Of a DNA stretch of 64,000 nt, positions 16,797 to 25,907 are shown piece by piece. Source of the stretch: Mucilaginibacter hurinus (GTDB lineage: Bacteria; Bacteroidota; Bacteroidia; Sphingobacteriales; Sphingobacteriaceae). A program made the translations under genes and the position numbers. The DNA lies in NCBI RefSeq assembly GCF_003324525.1, contig NZ_QGDC01000005.1, positions 186,001 through 250,000 on the forward strand. The letters are read 5' to 3'. The notes under the pieces are model-generated. The model did not search any database and was not told the DNA's origin. It worked only from the letters and a program-made list of their open reading frames with translations. Each line of letters opens with the position of its first letter. Within the stretch, counting starts at the first letter, position 1.

Positions 16797-17617
16797 ATGT
16801 TAATAAAATTCAGGTTTATTATATTGATTCTGATAGCGCCCATAGCAGGGTTTTCGCAACGCTTAGGACTTATTAAAACAGCTGATTTTGCAGATGGCAA
16901 GCTATCCGGTATTCCTTTCTCGGCACAACTTAATGAATCCTATGCGGCGGTTATAAAAAGTGATACAGTGCGATTCCCGGGTTCTAAGTCGTTAAGGTTA
17001 GAGATGCGGTATCAGGATTATAGCCTGTTGAAAAGGCGTGCCGAATATGCTGATTCATTAATTAAGCAAGGTGAACGCTGGTATGGCTTATCAATCTTCA
17101 CACCCAAAACGTATGTTGCAGATACTGTACCTGAAATCTTAACGCAGTTTCACGCAAAAGATCAATCAGATCCTTTTAATTCGCCTAATGTAGCACTACA
17201 GGTTAAGAATGGGAGGTATTCAATAAGGGTGGCTTGGTCAACAGACGGCATTACTAAATCAACATTTTTTCATATGATGGCGGGCCTGTAACCCTTAATA
17301 TATGGAATGATTGGGTGTGGCACATGGTTTATTCGTCAACCAATACTGGTTTAATTGAGGTTTGGCATAATAATAAATTATTGCTTAGGCGAAAAGGTCC
17401 AAATACCTATGCGCAGGATAAGCATTACCCTTATTTTAAATGGGGGATTTACAAATGGGGCTGGTCATATACTGTTCGTCCGCCAGCTGTCAAAAATAGG
17501 GTGCTCTTTTTTTCTGATGTCAGGGTAGCGGGGCCGTCAGGCAACTACCAGTCTGTTTATCCGGAACGGTTACCTGAAAATGCCGTACCAGTTAAATCTC
17601 CTAAGATTAAACAATAA
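16797..17617 (+). pseudogene. Polysaccharide lyase-like secreted protein, frameshifted
   Basis: Two reading frames make one protein. The first (16797-17291, 164 aa) has a signal peptide (ending AGFSQ) and the second resumes without a credible start of its own (17315-17617). Adding one T to the T6 run at 17265-17270 joins them: the hidden frame reads STFFSYDGGPVTLNIWNDW and runs straight into WHMVYSSTNTG. The joined product of about 273 aa resembles the heparin lyase I/PF14099 jelly-roll family (RWYGLSIFTP, EILTQFHAK, GLIEVWHNNKLL, KGPNTY, YFKWGIYKWGW). It would cleave an acidic polysaccharide in the periplasm or outside. It stands alone with no SusC/SusD genes. The cause could be a real mutation, a sequencing error or slippage. 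Confidence 0.7.
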
Positions 17618-17804
17618 AAATATAGCCATCTTAATAACCTTTTTATTTAGCGCCGCATCATGCACTCACTTATAAGGGTTACTCCACCAAATTTTGCGGC
17701 GGTAGTAATTATTTGTGCCTGACAATCTGTAGTATCTGAACTAGCGTCAAACACAAAGGTTACCTTTTGTCATTTCTGGTATTAATAATAAAACCTATAA
17801 CATC

Positions 17805-18635
17805 ATGAAAACCAGTATTTTAATTGTACTGCTGGCAACAGCGGTAACACTATTCTCATGCACAAGTTCAGGCACACATGAGTCGGTAGACTATGCAGGC
17901 ACAGACTCAGATATGGTGACTTCTAATAGCGACATAGCAGACCAATCCAGTTTAGCAAAAACCGCGGATCTTAACTTTAAAGTGGCAAATGTACCGCGAA
18001 CCTCCGGACTTATCTCGGTGCTTACTGTTCAGTATGGAGGGATGGTGATGCATCACCAGATGCTGTCAAATGTAATAAGCAGCAAAGACATTGATTTGGG
18101 TACAGATTCGCTAATGAAAGTGACGGCTTATAACACTGTAGCCGATATGACATTAAAGGTGCCTACACAGAAACTTGATGAGTTAATGAACAAGATAGCT
18201 AACATGAGCCTTTATGTTAACGAACGAAAAATGGATATTGAAGATAAGTCTATTGACAAGATGGTATCCGGGCTTAAGCTAAATAGCCCGGCGAGAGAAT
18301 CAATAAGCGGTGAAAAATTTAAAGAAGAAACGATTAATGATCAGATATACAAATTACGCATAGACGACGCTGTCAAATATAGCACGGTAAAGCTGCATTT
18401 CTATCAAAGCAATACTGTGCTGAAAGAAACGGTTGCCGATGACGATACTGGTGCTTATAATATTCCGTTGTTTGAACAGCTTAAACTGGCATTATTTAAT
18501 GGTATGCATTTATTTGCTAGCTTATTTATAACCTTAGTTAACCTTTGGGTATTTGTTTTGGCAGCTCTAGGCGTTTGGTTGGCTTACAGAATTTATACAA
18601 AGAAACGTAATCTATCACGGCAGCTAAGTAACTGA
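17805..18635 (+). CDS. DUF4349-like lipoprotein with C-terminal membrane helix
   Basis: 276-aa protein. It has a lipoprotein signal peptide (VTLFSC, Cys about residue 19), a predominantly beta/alpha body (about 55-215) and one strong transmembrane helix near the C-terminus (about 238-262) followed by a basic tail. The layout and the body (tests for VP-Q-KLDELMNKI) match the DUF4349 family, whose role is unknown. ATG 17805 follows an AT-rich leader; TACCTTTTG at 17761 may be a variant -7 box. The gene stands alone between the lyase and a perfect terminator. Confidence 0.65.
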   Translation: MKTSILIVLLATAVTLFSCTSSGTHESVDYAGTDSDMVTSNSDIADQSSLAKTADLNFKVANVPRTSGLISVLTVQYGGMVMHHQMLSNVISSKDIDLGTDSLMKVTAYNTVADMTLKVPTQKLDELMNKIANMSLYVNERKMDIEDKSIDKMVSGLKLNSPARESISGEKFKEETINDQIYKLRIDDAVKYSTVKLHFYQSNTVLKETVADDDTGAYNIPLFEQLKLALFNGMHLFASLFITLVNLWVFVLAALGVWLAYRIYTKKRNLSRQLSN

Positions 18636-18644
18636 CGGGCACTC

Positions 18645-18682
18645 ATCAAAAAAGCATTCCTGCACAGGAATGCTTTTTTGAT
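18645..18682 (+). terminator. Perfect-stem terminator after the DUF4349 gene
   Basis: An 18-base inverted repeat (ATCAAAAAAGCATTCCTG / CAGGAATGCTTTTTTGAT) around two bases, with built-in A and T tracts on both sides. It can work in both directions. Confidence 0.85.
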
Positions 18683-18724
18683 GTTAAAACAATTATGCTA
18701 TTTTTAGCTTTCGCCAATCCATTA

Positions 18725-20368
18725 ATGAAGTCACCACAATTAACCCTGGCGCGCAAAAGGCAGGAACTTAACTATAATCTTATTATTTGGATTGTTATTG
18801 CTATTGGCGTAGCCATAAGGCTGTTTCATCTCTTAAACAACCGCTCGTTATGGGAAGACGAGGTATACCTATCTACCGGGTTGGTCAATTATGATTTTCA
18901 GCAGCTATTTACCAAAGGGCTGCCTTTTCAGCAAAAGGCGCCGGCGGGGTATTTACTTGTGGTTAAAAGTTTGCTTGCTGTATTAGGCAACCATGAAATC
19001 CCGTTAAGGTTATTCTCCTTTATATCCGGAATATTGAGCTTAACAATGTTTGTGCCTGTAGTGCGACATTTTTTTAAGCCTGCCGGGCAAGTTGCTGCCA
19101 TAACGGTAATTGCTTTTTCACCGGTGATATTGTACCACAGTGTGGAGGCCAAGCAATACGCGGTAGAACTATTTTCAACGGTGCTATTACTGTATCTCTA
19201 TGTAAAATATCTTAACAAAACCGACGTGTTTTCGCTGATAGCGTGGGGTATTTGGGGTGCGATTATTATTTGGTTTTCCTTTGCTTCCGTATTTGTAATG
19301 GCTGGCATAGCCTTGGCGGTTGGCGTGCACTATTTGATAAGTAAGCAGTATGATGTGGTTGCACGACTGATTATAACGTTCGGTTTATGGTTTGGCAGTT
19401 TTATCGTCAATTATGTGCTATTCACACAAAAAGGGAGTGACACGGGCTGGCTGGTTGATTTTTTTGTAAAGCACGACGCTTTTATGCCGCTTTCGGGCAG
19501 TGCAATTACGTGGCTAGCCCAGCGCATCGTATCGTTTTTAAACTACCCGATGGGCCTAAGCTGGGTAACGGTATATAACGCTGGTGTAATTGAACAAGCC
19601 GTTATGCGTATGGTGTTTATACCACTGGCGCTCGCCGCCGCAGGTATTTTTTACCTGTTTCGTAATAACGGGCAATTACTTCTTATTATATCAGCGGTAT
19701 TTATTTTTGTACTGATGGGTTCGGCAGTTAAAATGTACCCCTTTCACGAGCGGTTAACACTGTTTCTTGCGCCGCTTTTTACCCTGCTACTTGCGGCTGG
19801 ATGCGATTTTTTTGCGAGCACTATTTTAAAAAAAACGGTATTTACTATGCTGATGATACTGCTGCTTGTATTTGGCCCTTTAAAAAATACCGTGCATCAA
19901 ATAGAAAGTCTTTACTTGTTTGGTGATTACAAAAAATCTTTCAGGCGTGAGGCGCTTAATTATATCGATAAAAATTACCGGCCCGGAGACCTTGTTTATG
20001 TGTACTGGAATGAGGTGCCGGGCTATGAACTTTATAAAACCATCAAAGCTTTAAATTTTAAAGCTATTGAGGGGAAGGACTACCGCCATAAAGCCAACAA
20101 TTACGACGAATATTTCACCCTTTTAAAAAAGGACTTTGCTCAGTTTAAGGAAAAAAAACGCGTATGGGTGCTACAAAGCCGTTTTATAATAATTCCGATA
20201 GGAGATTATACCAGCGACCCGCCCTGGTATTATGCTGACGGTGATTCTAATCAAAAATTTTATGATCAGCTGATGAAGTGGGGTAAGCCAATAAAAAAAT
20301 TTAGCCCTGCGGATAAACGCGCAATAGGCGACATGAATGCCGTATTAATGGATTTTTCGACAAAATAA
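18725..20368 (+). CDS. GT39/ArnT-like membrane glycosyltransferase
   Basis: 547-aa integral membrane protein with about ten transmembrane segments and a soluble C-terminal part (about residues 410-547). The first periplasmic loop carries the Asp/Glu pair in LWEDEVYLS (about 40-48), the catalytic motif region of the PMT/ArnT (GT-C) fold that moves a sugar from a polyprenyl phosphate to a protein or lipid. I chose ATG 18725. An in-frame ATG at 18695 would leave only 12 bases after the preceding terminator, too little for promoter and leader. The acceptor and sugar cannot be told. It stands alone. Confidence 0.8.
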   Translation: MKSPQLTLARKRQELNYNLIIWIVIAIGVAIRLFHLLNNRSLWEDEVYLSTGLVNYDFQQLFTKGLPFQQKAPAGYLLVVKSLLAVLGNHEIPLRLFSFISGILSLTMFVPVVRHFFKPAGQVAAITVIAFSPVILYHSVEAKQYAVELFSTVLLLYLYVKYLNKTDVFSLIAWGIWGAIIIWFSFASVFVMAGIALAVGVHYLISKQYDVVARLIITFGLWFGSFIVNYVLFTQKGSDTGWLVDFFVKHDAFMPLSGSAITWLAQRIVSFLNYPMGLSWVTVYNAGVIEQAVMRMVFIPLALAAAGIFYLFRNNGQLLLIISAVFIFVLMGSAVKMYPFHERLTLFLAPLFTLLLAAGCDFFASTILKKTVFTMLMILLLVFGPLKNTVHQIESLYLFGDYKKSFRREALNYIDKNYRPGDLVYVYWNEVPGYELYKTIKALNFKAIEGKDYRHKANNYDEYFTLLKKDFAQFKEKKRVWVLQSRFIIIPIGDYTSDPPWYYADGDSNQKFYDQLMKWGKPIKKFSPADKRAIGDMNAVLMDFSTK

Positions 20369-20403
20369 GTGGTTTGTTATACCGCATATCACCAACAATT
20401 TTT

Positions 20404-20411
20404 TATTTTTG
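20404..20411 (+). promoter_or_regulatory. -7 promoter box of Bacteroidota type
   Basis: TATTTTTG matches TAnnTTTG exactly and lies 22 bases before the ATG of the small membrane protein, leaving a leader of about 15 bases. No clear TTG -33 element is seen. Confidence 0.5.
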
Positions 20412-20432
20412 CAGCAATAAAATTTACAAGCT

Positions 20433-20621
20433 ATGAGTTCAATGGAAAATGCAAACGCTGAAGGGCACTATAAAATACTGGTTGTAGCAATAGCTATCGG
20501 CTTGTTTGGTTGTTTTTTTCGCTTTGCCGGCGAATCATCGATATATTCTATCATAGCTAATATTGCCATTATAATAGGAACTATTATCGCACTAAAAGCT
20601 GTGTTTGCAATTTTAAAGTAA
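20433..20621 (+). CDS. Small two-helix membrane protein, function unknown
   Basis: 62-aa protein with a polar N-terminus (about 12 residues) and two hydrophobic helices (about residues 14-30 and 38-60). I do not recognise a family. It has its own promoter box (20404-20411) and its own strong terminator (20644-20671), so it is a compact single-gene unit, which supports it being a real gene. Confidence 0.6.
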   Translation: MSSMENANAEGHYKILVVAIAIGLFGCFFRFAGESSIYSIIANIAIIIGTIIALKAVFAILK

Positions 20622-20643
20622 CTGCACTTATAAAAATATATAA

Positions 20644-20671
20644 GGCGCGCTGTATACAGCGCGCTTTTTTT
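20644..20671 (+). terminator. GC-rich intrinsic terminator
   Basis: A perfect 20-base palindrome (GCGCGCTGTATACAGCGCGC, 20645-20664) followed by seven T. It closes the small membrane protein gene. Confidence 0.9.
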
Positions 20672-20732
20672 GTATAAAACCTTTTGCTATAAGCTGTTTA
20701 ACACCTTTTGCAATATGGTTTGTTCCATCTGC

Positions 20733-22172
20733 ATGAAAGTTTTGCTTGCCGGTGCAAATGGTTACATAGGTACACGTTTAATTCCCGTTTTGCTGGAGAA
20801 GGGTCACGAGGTAGTATGCCTGGTGCGCGACAGACGGCGCTTTCATGAACAAAGCGACTTTAGTGATCGGGTTAGCCTGATAACCGGCGACCTGCACCGT
20901 GAGCAGGATATCGATCCGTTCCCGCAGGATATAGACGCAGCATATTACCTGGTACATTCCATGTCCCAATCGCCGGATTTCGCTGAGCTTGAGGCATTAT
21001 CAGCTCATAATTTTGTGCAGCATGTTAACAACACATCATGCAGACAAATTATTTTTTTAAGCGGGATTGTTAACGATAAGCATTTGTCGAAACATCTTTT
21101 ATCGCGTAAACATGTTGAGGATGTACTAAATGAAGCTAAAGCTGCATTGACCGTACTGCGTGCGGCCATTATTATTGGTTCGGGTAGTGCATCATTTGAA
21201 ATCATTCGTGATTTAACGGAAAAACTACCCGTAATGACCGTGCCCAAATGGGTGAACAACCGTTGCCAGCCGATAGGCATACGTGATGTATTAACGTATC
21301 TTGAAGGCGTTTTACTAAATGAGAAGGCCTTTGACCGCACATTTGATATTGGCGGCCCGGACATACTCACCTTTAAACAGATGATATTAACTTACGCCGA
21401 GGTGCGCAAGTTAAAACGTTATATCATAACCATTCCATTTTTATCGCCCAAAATATCATCGTACTGGCTATACCTCGTAACGTCAGTGAATTATTCGCTT
21501 GCGAACAGCCTGGTGCAAAGCATGAAAAACGAAGCCATTTGCGGCGATTCGGCTATAGATGCGGTGGTACCGGTCAAGTGCCTCAGCTATCGGGAATGTT
21601 TAAAGCTCGCGTTTACAAAAATTGAACAAAATTCTATTGTTTCAAGTTGGAAGGATGCCCTGAATATGGGCTATCTCAACTCAGGATTTATGGACCAAAT
21701 AAAAGTGCCGCAAAATGGTACACTTGAGTATAAAGTAAAAATGCCTTTTGAGAGCGGCCGGGATAATGTACTTAACAATGTATGGTCTATTGGCGGTAAC
21801 CGTGGCTGGTACTACTGGGATTGGATTTGGAATGCACGCGGATTTTTGGACAAATTGTTTGGCGGTGTGGGTTCAAGGCGCGGCCGTACAAGCAACACAA
21901 GTATTTCTCCGGGCGACGTGATTGACTTTTGGCGGGTTTTACTGGCAGATAAACTGAATAAACGCTTATTGCTGTATGCCGAAATGAAGTTGCCCGGGGA
22001 GGCATGGCTTGAATTTAAAATAATTGAGCGTAGCGGCAAAAGCTTTTTAAGCCAGGTGGCTACTTTCAGGCCTAATGGTTTGTGGGGCCGTGCGTACTGG
22101 TACCTGATGTGGCCGTTCCATTTATTTATCTTTAAAGGCATGGCAAAACAGATTGTTAAATTTAAAGCATGA
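20733..22172 (+). CDS. NAD(P)-binding SDR protein with C-terminal DUF2867 domain
   Basis: 479-aa two-part protein. Residues 1-300 form an atypical short-chain dehydrogenase fold with the nucleotide motif GANGYIG (7-13), related to YbjT-like proteins. Residues about 320-479 form a DUF2867 domain (SIGGNRGWYYWDWIWNARGF, PGDVIDFWRVL, FRPNGLWGRAYWYLMWPFH). The substrate is unknown. I chose ATG 20733 because MKVLLAGANG is the natural start; an upstream TTG at 20670 lies within the previous terminator. The stop overlaps the next ATG by four bases (ATGA). The three genes from here to the photolyase overlap and form one operon. Confidence 0.85.
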   Translation: MKVLLAGANGYIGTRLIPVLLEKGHEVVCLVRDRRRFHEQSDFSDRVSLITGDLHREQDIDPFPQDIDAAYYLVHSMSQSPDFAELEALSAHNFVQHVNNTSCRQIIFLSGIVNDKHLSKHLLSRKHVEDVLNEAKAALTVLRAAIIIGSGSASFEIIRDLTEKLPVMTVPKWVNNRCQPIGIRDVLTYLEGVLLNEKAFDRTFDIGGPDILTFKQMILTYAEVRKLKRYIITIPFLSPKISSYWLYLVTSVNYSLANSLVQSMKNEAICGDSAIDAVVPVKCLSYRECLKLAFTKIEQNSIVSSWKDALNMGYLNSGFMDQIKVPQNGTLEYKVKMPFESGRDNVLNNVWSIGGNRGWYYWDWIWNARGFLDKLFGGVGSRRGRTSNTSISPGDVIDFWRVLLADKLNKRLLLYAEMKLPGEAWLEFKIIERSGKSFLSQVATFRPNGLWGRAYWYLMWPFHLFIFKGMAKQIVKFKA

Positions 22173-23071
22173 ACAGGATTTTAATTACCGGCGGAACCGG
22201 GTTAATAGGCAAACACCTTACAACATTACTGTTGGCCAAAGGCTACACGGTATATCATCTTAGCCGTAGTGCAGGCAGCCATGCCAGGGTAAATACGTTT
22301 GTATGGGATGTTGAAAAGGGTGAGATTGACGAGCGTTGTATTGAGGGAGTTGACACTATTATCCATTTAGCTGGAGCGGGTATAGCCGACAAACGCTGGA
22401 CCGATAAACGTAAGAAGCTCATTATTGAAAGTCGTACGCAATCAATACGCTTGTTGTACAGCTTGCTTAAGCGTAAACCACATACCGTTAAAAGTGTAAT
22501 ATCAGCATCAGGCATAGGTTATTACAGCGACAGGGCGGATGAATTGATGTTTGAAGATAGTGCGCCGAATAATGATTTTTTAGCAGTTAGCTGTATTAAA
22601 TGGGAAAATGCTGTAGACGAAGGTGCAGAACTTGGGCTGCGTGTGGTAAAGTTCCGTACAGGGGTTGTATTGGATACAGGTGGGGGTGCCTTGCCAAAAC
22701 TGGCGCTGCCGGTTAAATTTGGTGTTGGTGCGGCATTGGGCAGCGGCAGGCAATGGCTATCATGGATACACTGGCACGATGCGGTGGCCATGTACATTTT
22801 TGCCATAGAACATAATATAGCCGGGGTTTATAACATGGTAGCACCTAATCCCGTAACCAATAACCAATTAATAAAGGAAATAGCCAAAACACTCAAACGG
22901 CCGTTATGGCTTCCTAATGTCCCGGCATTTGCTTTAAAGGCTGCTTTAGGTGAGCTCGCCACAGCTGTACTAGGCAGTACCAAAGTGTCCTCGCAAAAGA
23001 TAGAAAAGGCCGGATTTAAATTTGAATTTATTGATGTAAGTGCAGCCCTAAAAGATATACATGGCAAATAA
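22169..23071 (+). CDS. TIGR01777 family SDR epimerase (YfcH-like)
   Basis: 300-aa SDR-type protein with GGTGLIG (residues 7-13) at the start, HLAGAGIADKRW and the SASGIGYYSDR motif (about 112-122), all hallmarks of the TIGR01777 family, plus a C-terminal DUF1731-like segment. The family's reaction is unknown; relatives are often linked to photolyase and light-stress genes. Both ends overlap its neighbours: 4 bases with the SDR/DUF2867 gene and 11 bases with the photolyase gene. Translation of the three is therefore almost surely coupled. Confidence 0.9.
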   Translation: MNRILITGGTGLIGKHLTTLLLAKGYTVYHLSRSAGSHARVNTFVWDVEKGEIDERCIEGVDTIIHLAGAGIADKRWTDKRKKLIIESRTQSIRLLYSLLKRKPHTVKSVISASGIGYYSDRADELMFEDSAPNNDFLAVSCIKWENAVDEGAELGLRVVKFRTGVVLDTGGGALPKLALPVKFGVGAALGSGRQWLSWIHWHDAVAMYIFAIEHNIAGVYNMVAPNPVTNNQLIKEIAKTLKRPLWLPNVPAFALKAALGELATAVLGSTKVSSQKIEKAGFKFEFIDVSAALKDIHGK

Positions 23072-24374
23072 AAAGGCAGTAAGTATATTTTGGTTTAGGC
23101 GTGACTTAAGGCCTGATGATAACGCCGGATTTTATCATGCATTAAAGGGCAACGAGCCTGTAATTCCCTTCTTTATATTTGATAGGCAAATCCTGGGTGA
23201 TCTGAAGGATAAGGACGACGCCAGGGTAACTTTTATACACCAGGCAATAACTGAACTAAATGCCACGCTTAAAAAGCATGGGAGCAACATTTTAGTTTTT
23301 TATGACGATCCTATACAAGCCTGGAAAAAATTGTTAGAGATTCACAACGTTGCGCACGTATATGCTAATCATGATTATGAGCCGTACGCAAAAGAAAGGG
23401 ATGCGGCCGTTGCAAATATGCTCGAAAAGCATAATATTACATTTAGCACTTACAAGGACCAGGTGATATTTGAAAGCGACGAGGTAATGAAAGACGACGG
23501 TAAACCCTATACTGTTTTTACGCCTTATAAACGCAAATGGCTGCAAACGCTCAATGCGTTTTATATGAAATCTTTTCCTAATAAAAAATACTTTAAAAAC
23601 CTGTTTCAGTTTGAAGCACCTCATCTGCCAGCCTTAAAAGAAATGGGCTTTAGTATCAGCAGTCAAAACTTTCCTGATAAAAATTATAAATCTACAATTG
23701 ATGATTATGCTAAAACACGGGATTTTCCGGCTGTTAATGGCACTTCACGGGTTGGCATGCATCTGCGTTTCGGAACGGTTAGCATACGCAGGCTTGTTCA
23801 GGATGCTGTTGAAGCACGGGAGAAAACCTGGTTGAGCGAATTGATATGGCGGGAGTTTTTTATGATGATATTGTACCATTTTCCTAAAACAGTAGATCAT
23901 GCCTTCAGGCCCGAGTATGACCGGATACAATGGCGAAACAATGAGGAAGAATTTAACGCCTGGTGCCGCGGCGAAACAGGCTATCCGCTGGTAGACGCCG
24001 GTATGCGCGAACTAAATGCCACCGGTTTTATGCACAATCGTGTGCGTATGGTTACAGCAAGTTTTTTAAGTAAACACCTGCTCATTGATTGGCGGTGGGG
24101 AGAGCAGTATTTTGCCCAGAAATTACTTGACTATGAGATGTCAAGCAATGTTGGTAATTGGCAATGGGTGGCCGGCTCGGGCACCGATGCCGCTCCGTAC
24201 TTCCGGATATTTAATCCTGAAGCCCAAACTAAAAGGTTTGATCCCAAAATGGAGTATATAAAAAAATGGGTTCCGGAGTATGCCGATTTCAGCAAGTATC
24301 CTAAACCCATTGTAGATCATGTTTTTGCCCGCGACCGGTGTTTAAAAGCGTTTAAGGCTGCGCTATCAAAGTAA
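23061..24374 (+). CDS. phr: Deoxyribodipyrimidine photolyase
   Basis: 437-aa cryptochrome/photolyase family protein. The N-terminal antenna domain starts FWFRRDLRPDDNAG (about residues 10-23). The FAD-binding C-terminal half has WLSELIWREFF (about 256-266), GMRELNATGFMHNRVRM, the DWRWGEQYFA segment and WQWVAGSGTDAAPYFRIFNP. It repairs cyclobutane pyrimidine dimers with blue/UV-A light; a cryptochrome role cannot be excluded but the architecture is that of class I CPD photolyase. It starts inside the preceding gene and its stop directly abuts the stop of the convergent FKBP gene. Confidence 0.95.
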   Translation: MANKKAVSIFWFRRDLRPDDNAGFYHALKGNEPVIPFFIFDRQILGDLKDKDDARVTFIHQAITELNATLKKHGSNILVFYDDPIQAWKKLLEIHNVAHVYANHDYEPYAKERDAAVANMLEKHNITFSTYKDQVIFESDEVMKDDGKPYTVFTPYKRKWLQTLNAFYMKSFPNKKYFKNLFQFEAPHLPALKEMGFSISSQNFPDKNYKSTIDDYAKTRDFPAVNGTSRVGMHLRFGTVSIRRLVQDAVEAREKTWLSELIWREFFMMILYHFPKTVDHAFRPEYDRIQWRNNEEEFNAWCRGETGYPLVDAGMRELNATGFMHNRVRMVTASFLSKHLLIDWRWGEQYFAQKLLDYEMSSNVGNWQWVAGSGTDAAPYFRIFNPEAQTKRFDPKMEYIKKWVPEYADFSKYPKPIVDHVFARDRCLKAFKAALSK

Positions 24375-25298
24375 CTATAATAGCTCGGTTGTGCTCTTTA
24401 TGGTAAACTCGAACCTTAAACAGCTAAAGCCAACAATACCGTTAGTGGTAGCCGCTTGTCCATAACCTAATCTGGAGGGTATAAGCATAGAAATGCTTTG
24501 TCCTGCCCTTGCATATTTCAGGCCTTCCTGCGCGCCTTTAATCAAGTCATCTATCATAAATGTAGCATCGCTTGTTTGTTCCTGTACTACGTTATCGTTT
24601 AAATAACGCAGTTTATAGGTGGTCACTATCTTTGAAGTTTGTGTAACCACATCGCCGGTATCAAGGCCCGTAATTTTGTAGTGGAGGCCGGAAGCGGTTT
24701 TGATATAGTCGTTAAGACCATTAGTCGTTTTATATTTTTCTATCGATAGCTGATCATAAACTTCCTGGTTGTCTATAATCCGTACAAAGTAGTCGAGACA
24801 CTGGTTTCCATGAATACGGCCGTTAACATTGCCGCTGCTGCCCGAGCCAAAGCCGTTTACCCCGTAGGCCATGCGCGATGGGATAAGCAATCTCATACTG
24901 CCACCTTTATATTTTAAAATATTATATATACCTGATTGTAAGCCGCCTGGCAGCCCCAGGCTGGCAAACTGGCCCAAATAGCCGTTGTAATGATTTAAAA
25001 TTGTGTCAGACGAGATATACCTGCCATCAAAGCTACGGATGGTATAAACCATTGCCAGCCTGTCTGAATATTCAATACGCGGGCTGTCGGTACGGCCGGC
25101 ATCAATAATCTGGTAATACATGCCCGTGGTATCGCCGTCTGATGTATCGCGTAGCATAGTGCTTAGGCCATTTGTTTTTATGTACGCTTGTATCTGCTCA
25201 TTATCATATTGCTTAATATCAGGATCAACCCTGTTTTTACGGCATGAGGTTATAACTATGGTAATTAAAAATAAAAATGTGAATAGTGTTTGTTTCAT
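24375..25298 (-). CDS. Lipoprotein with two FKBP-type prolyl isomerase domains
   Basis: 307-aa lipoprotein (signal peptide with lipobox ITSC, Cys19). Two FKBP-like domains lie in tandem (about residues 60-175 and 195-305). Each has the family pattern LLIPSRMAYG or MLIPSRLGYG. The second domain is closer to a regular FKBP (YKITGLDTGD, GAQEGLKYARAGQ). FKBPs isomerise Xaa-Pro bonds; lipidated forms help fold exported proteins in the periplasm. Catalytic competence of either domain cannot be judged by eye. It follows a single-domain FKBP lipoprotein by 5 bases (same operon) and ends flush with the photolyase stop, with no terminator between. Confidence 0.88.
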   Translation of the reverse strand: MKQTLFTFLFLITIVITSCRKNRVDPDIKQYDNEQIQAYIKTNGLSTMLRDTSDGDTTGMYYQIIDAGRTDSPRIEYSDRLAMVYTIRSFDGRYISSDTILNHYNGYLGQFASLGLPGGLQSGIYNILKYKGGSMRLLIPSRMAYGVNGFGSGSSGNVNGRIHGNQCLDYFVRIIDNQEVYDQLSIEKYKTTNGLNDYIKTASGLHYKITGLDTGDVVTQTSKIVTTYKLRYLNDNVVQEQTSDATFMIDDLIKGAQEGLKYARAGQSISMLIPSRLGYGQAATTNGIVGFSCLRFEFTIKSTTELL

Positions 25299-25303
25299 TT
25301 ATG

Positions 25304-25801
25304 TTAGTTCGTTACATCATATAATGTTATCTCAAAATCAAGTACTGCATTAGCCGGCAGTCCTATTTTAGGCTGGGGGAAAGGTCCATAAGCATAGCGT
25401 GAAGGCGATAGTATTCGTAATGTTCCGCCCTTTTGTACTTGTGGTATACCCAGTTGCCAGGCTTTTATCAGGTTGCTGCCGAGCGTGATAGACGGATGAA
25501 ATTTTCCGGTTTCGTAAATCACCTCATCTGAACCTAACTGGCGTGTCTTGTGCCCTATAGTAACCAATGTCGAGTTTGTGAATTCAGCATTCCCCTTACC
25601 AGGATTTATTACAATATAAAACACGCCCGTCGTATCAATCCGCTTAGCTTTGTCCTGTAAATCGTTATCAGTTATGTACTGCTGTATAATGCCGTCATCA
25701 ATTCTTTTCTGCGCTTCCTCTCGCTCTTTACCAACAAGCGATTTTTTACAGGACGACAGCGCTGCAGCAGCAAGTAATATAACCAGCAGTATCTTGTTCA
25801 T
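25304..25801 (-). CDS. FKBP-type prolyl isomerase lipoprotein
   Basis: 165-aa lipoprotein (lipobox LSSC, Cys18) with one FKBP domain (about residues 75-163; WQLGIPQVQKGGTLRILSPSRYAYG, written here in part, then LPANAVLDFEITLYDV). The N-terminal helical part (about 25-60) matches that of the neighbouring and the 33.5-kb FKBP lipoproteins: all have EQIQAYI- or IIQQYI-type helices, so the three look like paralogs. It is the first of two FKBP genes on this strand and lies 106 bases after the MarR regulator, possibly co-transcribed with it. Confidence 0.88.
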   Translation of the reverse strand: MNKILLVILLAAAALSSCKKSLVGKEREEAQKRIDDGIIQQYITDNDLQDKAKRIDTTGVFYIVINPGKGNAEFTNSTLVTIGHKTRQLGSDEVIYETGKFHPSITLGSNLIKAWQLGIPQVQKGGTLRILSPSRYAYGPFPQPKIGLPANAVLDFEITLYDVTN

Positions 25802-25907
25802 TTACTTTCTAACCGGCAAAGTTATTCTTTTATTATTCAAAAACAGAAGGTTAACACTTTTTAACGTTTAACTTACGGTTATGGTGTAAATCACAAAAAA
25901 AATCGCA

